Below, piece by piece: positions 60,462 to 64,000 of a stretch of DNA of 64,000 bases. The stretch is from Symsagittifera roscoffensis (taxonomy: Eukaryota; Xenacoelomorpha; Acoela; Convolutidae). Both the position numbers and the translations under genes were made by a program. Location: positions 52,029,220 to 52,093,219 of the forward strand of contig NC_087063.1 in the NCBI RefSeq assembly GCF_963678635.1. Direction: 5' to 3'. A model generated the notes under the pieces. That model saw nothing but the letters and a program-made list of their open reading frames with translations. It did not search any database and had not been told where the DNA came from. Position 1 is the stretch's first letter; each line of letters starts with the position of its first letter.

Positions 60462-61224
60462 TTATTTGACTATTTGATCTTTTTTTTCTAATGAAGCCTC
60501 GTAGTTGAGTTGGGTTCTACTGTACCATGTAGAATAAATAGATTTTTCGCGTTCATTTGTGCTGGGTGTCACTTCTGCTTTATTTAATGGTAAAGGGAAA
60601 ATTGACAGACCAGGTGGTATTATGTTTGAACAGTATCTGAGACAGTAGGATGTCGGGGATCTAAATCTGGGCACTTCAAACGATTGTCATAAGCATTTAG
60701 GTGTAATAAGCAGCCATCCGAGGTGATCAAGTTGCTGAATATCAAGAGGTGATTTGAACAAAATAATGTGAGATGAGTTTAAATCACTAGTTCGTGACCA
60801 ACGGATTTGTTGGAATAAAGTATGTTGGAATAACATCTAAGCCCCTGTGTCTTCCTGCTGTTGCTAGTTTAACGAAGTATTTACCATTGCATATTTCTTT
60901 GCATGAGTCATCAATCACTAACAGAATGTTGTAAATGTTTCTCAAACCATCGAATCCATCGAACTTTACAAATTCAATATGAATTCTGCGAGAGTTTAAC
61001 TCATCCATAACTACAGGTTGAATACCTTTGTAAAAAATTAACACTCTTTCAAATCTGGGATAAAATGTTCTTCGTGTCGATAGCTTGAAACTCAACTCTG
61101 TTTTTGCGGATCTTGACGGTCCTATAACTACCATTAACAGATTGTTCGACGTATCAATACTTTTATTCATATCCTTGGGTTTGGTAGCACGTACCCAACT
61201 AAACCAGACAATATTGAAAACCAA
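60462..61224 (-). pseudogene. Packaging ATPase (FtsK/HerA-like) of Polinton, disrupted
   Basis: The first frame (61224-60787) has a P-loop GPSRSAKT in which the usual second glycine is alanine, a Walker B-like NILLVIDDSCKEI, and ATAGRHRGLDVI. It then leaves the family register near 60840. Related sequence continues in other frames: SSHIILFKSPLDIQQLDHLG (about 60720-60780) and CLRYCSNIIPPGLSIF (about 60640), with an apparent internal deletion between them. The enzyme would drive DNA packaging into capsids. Likely start methionine is near 61170. Confidence 0.8.
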
Positions 61225-61867
61225 ACTGACATTTATTCACAATTTATTTGCGTCCAAGAAAGTTTATAATTACAAAAAGTAACTAAAATGAAAAAAAAAA
61301 CCATTTGAGACATAAAAACTACTTCTGATCTGGGGACCGTAACATTAATACAAAAATTCCAAGAATTTCGCTCAGTGTTTGTTTAATGACAAGCAAAATC
61401 GATAGTTATAGTCGCATCAGGCTCATCAATTGCTAGTTCAGACATTCGGCTGTTCAGTTTAATTTTCTCTCTACCTGGTTCTTTCTGACTCTCTATCTAC
61501 AACACTAGTTTCTTAATGAGAAAGGAAAAATGTGTTTTTGTCAGAAAAAATGTTCTATCTATACTTCAGAACAATAAAAATCTCTTATCGAGTATAACTT
61601 GAAAAGTCATTAGTTATGACATTGTCCTGCCATGCTTTTCCACAACATACTTGGCTGGCCTATATTCAGTTTATGCATGAAATACAAATTGCTTTACAGA
61701 GTTCTCTCTTTCTAGTTTCTGAATTTCCTCAGGTAGGTCACTGCTTTAAAGATCCATTTGAATTCCGGGTTGACGTTTGGGCACTAAGACTAGCCTGGAA
61801 AGACATACTCCTCGTTTGTTGGCTAACAATTTGACGATTCTTGTGTCGTTGAAAATAGATGAATTGG
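61225..61867. other. Short intergenic stretch, nothing identified
   Basis: AT-rich. The + frames here (61085-61282, 61616-61834) run against the Polinton genes and do not look coding. Confidence 0.4.
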
Positions 61868-62080
61868 TCAATCACAGGGAAAAAAAATTCGTAAAATATT
61901 CAATTCGTCTCCTGAAAGAGTAAATTGTTCTTTTCGCTGCACAACTTCACCTCGGCAATCGCTTTGTTCTGTTCTGGTCAAAGTTATTTTGATATCACTC
62001 TCTGGTGTCGTCCAAGCCAAGAACACTAAATTTGGAGGTAGGTACGCCTCCGCTTTTGCTAGTCTTTCGTTGTTGCTCAT
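61868..62080 (-). CDS. Small ORF, probable Polinton accessory gene
   Basis: A 70-codon frame beginning MSNNERLAKAEAYLPP and ending LSGDELNILRIFFPCD. Charge pattern and codon choice look coding, it is on the same strand as the ATPase about 640 bp away, and it is undamaged. I do not recognise it with certainty; membership in the Polinton is inferred from position. Confidence 0.45.
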   Translation of the reverse strand: MSNNERLAKAEAYLPPNLVFLAWTTPESDIKITLTRTEQSDCRGEVVQRKEQFTLSGDELNILRIFFPCD

Positions 62081-62153
62081 TTGTCAGCCACTCAAAAAAA
62101 CCTTCGATTTTTTCAGGGTGCAGTGATTCCTGGAGTTGTAATTAGGTAAATGT

Positions 62154-62467
62154 TTATTGCAAGATGGATAATTCTTTCCTTACTTCTCGATCCAAGTACT
62201 TTGCAAGGAGTTCAGCCTTCTCTTTTCCTTTGGCGTAAAATACAGCGTTAGGATTTGTCAAAACAAAGTTTTGAAAAATCTGATTTAGGTTTATATAAAA
62301 TAATTTCCGCTTTCCCAGTGAATTCTGTGCCAGTAATGTATTAACTAGTTGTACGCTTTTTGTTCAGCTTTTGATAGTGAGTTGAATGGGACTGATGGTA
62401 GAAAAATGAGAGAGTCGCAATAATCAGAAGTCGTAAGAGCTGATTCTCTAACTATAAAGGTACTTTT
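62154..62467 (-). pseudogene. Coding-like frame without a start codon, unrecognised
   Basis: About 104 codons are open on the minus strand, with no ATG. It begins TFIVRESALTTSDYCDSL, continues NTLLAQNSLGKRKLFYINL, and ends AKYLDREVRKELSILQ before TAA at 62154. Composition is protein-like throughout. It may be an internal exon or the 3' end of a broken gene whose upstream parts are the fragments at 62660-63200. Confidence 0.4.
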
Positions 62468-62659
62468 TTAAAGCGAAATCCTTACAAATCTATCACGACT
62501 GATCGTTCGCTCAACATTGTAATATTTGTTAGAGTTCTGGTTTGATTAGTTTGACGAGTAAACAGAAAGTAATACCGCACAAATGACCAATCAGACTGCT
62601 GTTACACTTCCTCAACAAAACCTGCAGCGTCATGTAAAATTGCTTGCAGACGTTATATT

Positions 62660-63200
62660 TTTAAACCTTTTAAATATTTGTCCAAAGAAGAGTTTTCTAT
62701 GCCAATAAGACCTCCATATGGTTTAAGTTCAATAGCTACGTCATAATTTAAATCAATTTCACTGGAAAGAAAAACAGAGAACATGCAGCCAGAAAGTGAT
62801 TTCGAAGGTCAGAATTTTCCGGATAGGTTTCTTTCACAGTCAAATAAATCTCATGAAAGATTTCCAAGTTTGTTGAGGTAACTCTACGTTTTTCCAAATT
62901 CAATTTTTTATTGTTTCAAAACAGTGAAAATAAGTAACTTGTTAGATACCATTAGCTGATAACTACAACTCGATGATTTACATTTAATTGGACCATCAGC
63001 CTTTTTTCATATATTCTTAACATTTTCGTAAACAATAACCTAAATTTTCAATAAGGGTTTTTGTTTCTTTCAATCAGAGTAGTGTCAAAGTCGAACAAGA
63101 AGTCAAATAACTTTTCAGAAGTAGCTTTCGACAAATTAATCGTTTTTACAAGTTTTTGTTTCTTCTGTCTGTGTTTTCGGGATAAACATATTTAAAATCG
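62660..63200 (-). pseudogene. Further coding-like fragments, unrecognised
   Basis: Three minus-strand stretches read as protein in different frames: about 63200-63045 (KLVKTINLSKATSEKLFDFL, ends TGA), about 62925-62795 (VTSTNLEIFHEIYLTVKE, then HFLAACSLFFF) and about 62790-62680 (EIDLNYDVAIELKPYGGL). TTTTTCTTTCCAG lies between the second and third and could be a splice acceptor, so this may be a spliced or a decayed gene. I cannot name it. Confidence 0.35.
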
Positions 63201-63401
63201 GGAATAAATTAGGGAAAGTTTAACAATTATCACCTTCCGAAATACGCTGTTCCAAAAGTTTTTATTTGACGAACAATTTCATGTGATTTAAAATGTTAAC
63301 TTGCTTGTTTTAGATACCTTCATACCAAGAAACCGTCATCGTCCCTTTTGGCGGTCTAGTACTCCTCAATATCTCCATTGTGAAGGTACATATTATTTTT
63401 C

Positions 63402-63631
63402 AGGTTAGGCCCGATCCTGAGGTGTTAGTGGTAAAGGAGCTCTGGCGCCAGTGGGTCAAGGGGAAACCCATTTCCCGGCCTATTGTCCCTGGATCGCCTG
63501 GGTGGGAAATTTTCTTAGAGCAACTCAGGGACGTAGTCGCCCTCGGGGGTTGGATTGGTTTCAGGGCTGTTGATCTGCTGGGGCTAATGGAAAGCCCAGC
63601 GGTGTCCATTTATTCAGACCTCTTCTTATAA
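63402..63631 (+). CDS. GC-rich coding-like segment, unrecognised
   Basis: The sequence changes abruptly from AT-rich to clearly GC-rich after TTTTTCAG (63396-63403), a good 3' splice consensus. The frame then reads about 75 codons, including ELWRQWVKGKPISRPIVPGS and LRDVVALGGWIGFRAVDLLG, to TAA at 63629-63631. Base composition differs from every other coding segment in the window, so it may be recently inserted or come from a different source. No family recognised. Confidence 0.4.
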
Positions 63632-64000
63632 AGAAGATGTTTTTTTAGTCAAATTATGTTTTTTTTTGAATCCCCTTCTTCACCACCCCCTTTACTTATC
63701 TTATTTTGATTATGATTATTATGCATTTCGGCAACATCAGCTTTCGGGTAAGTCATTCTGATTTTGTTCAAAATGATCATTCATTTTTGCCTAAATAGAG
63801 GTGGCAGCGGCCGCACTTGACGAAATTTCCTTCCTTCGAGATTCAGCAATAAAACATGCATTTTTGAAGGAAATCGTTCACCGCAGCTAACAGTTAAGCT
63901 ACGCTTCCAAAATCTTGTACTTTCCTATATACCATATAGTTTGGTTGCATTAGGTTCAATTGGTTGCATATAATAGGTATATAGCGTCATTTTACAAACC
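63632..64000. other. AT-rich end of window, nothing identified
   Basis: No coding-like frame or repeat seen, apart from T-runs. Confidence 0.4.

Larger units (their letters stand above)
48375..62080 (-). mobile_element. Decayed Polinton/Maverick DNA transposon
   Basis: All recognisable genes are on the minus strand, in the order ATPase, two ORFs, rve-type integrase, penton-like minor capsid, small basic protein, double-jelly-roll major capsid, cysteine protease, unknown ORF, protein-primed family B DNA polymerase. This is the Polinton gene set. Most genes carry several in-frame stops and frameshifts, so the copy is a relic. Boundaries are the outermost supported ORFs; terminal inverted repeats and the 6-bp target duplication expected of Polintons were not found. 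Coding-like sequence to 63.2 kb on the same strand may also belong to it. Confidence 0.9.

Overview
The window looks like nuclear DNA of an invertebrate animal: it is AT-rich, its genes are broken by short GT-AG introns with T-rich 3' splice sites, and it carries chromatin-enzyme genes, a tRNA-derived SINE-like unit, several dispersed repeat families and a decayed Polinton/Maverick. I cannot place the phylum from sequence alone. No bacterial-type gene organisation is present.

Layout. (1) 1-24170: one continuous CpG-rich satellite array of 21-23 bp monomers (A-tract plus a GTCGCGG core), organised into higher-order repeats of about 0.57, 2.5-2.7 and 1.48 kb. It runs off the left edge and on the right ends directly against a probable 3' splice site. 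(2) 24181-24508: a probable terminal exon of an unrecognised gene on the + strand. (3) 24509-31380: repeat-rich DNA with a SINE-like unit, a 200-bp N gap, G-run minisatellites, clusters of the palindrome ATAATCGATTAT, a 165-bp tandem repeat, GGAATCC-motif clusters and a decayed minus-strand coding fragment. (4) 31382-44240: a cluster of intron-containing genes. These are a SET-domain gene resembling the H4K20 methyltransferase KMT5A (-), a divergent unrecognised gene (+), the C-terminal part of a KDM2/KDM7-like JmjC demethylase gene (-), and a long unrecognised multi-exon gene (-). A 190-bp hairpin separates the first two, and an 836-bp palindrome lies next to the JmjC exons. (5) 44241-48370: dispersed repeats, including two copies of a ~370-bp family. 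(6) 48375 to at least 62080: a Polinton/Maverick, all on the minus strand, in the order accessory ORF, ATPase, two ORFs, integrase, penton-like minor capsid, small basic protein, major capsid, protease, unknown ORF, protein-primed DNA polymerase B. Nearly every gene has in-frame stops and/or frameshifts, so this is a relic. (7) 62150-63650: unrecognised coding-like fragments on the minus strand and a GC-rich coding-like segment on the + strand.

The Polinton genes would together give a self-synthesising transposon with virion genes, but this copy cannot be functional as read. The SET and JmjC genes are notable as neighbours because their nearest recognised relatives include a writer and an eraser of the same histone mark. 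Many repeats here, from the satellite to the GGAATCC clusters, are built by reiterating a short core motif. Exon boundaries are my reading of splice consensus plus reading phase and have no transcript support.
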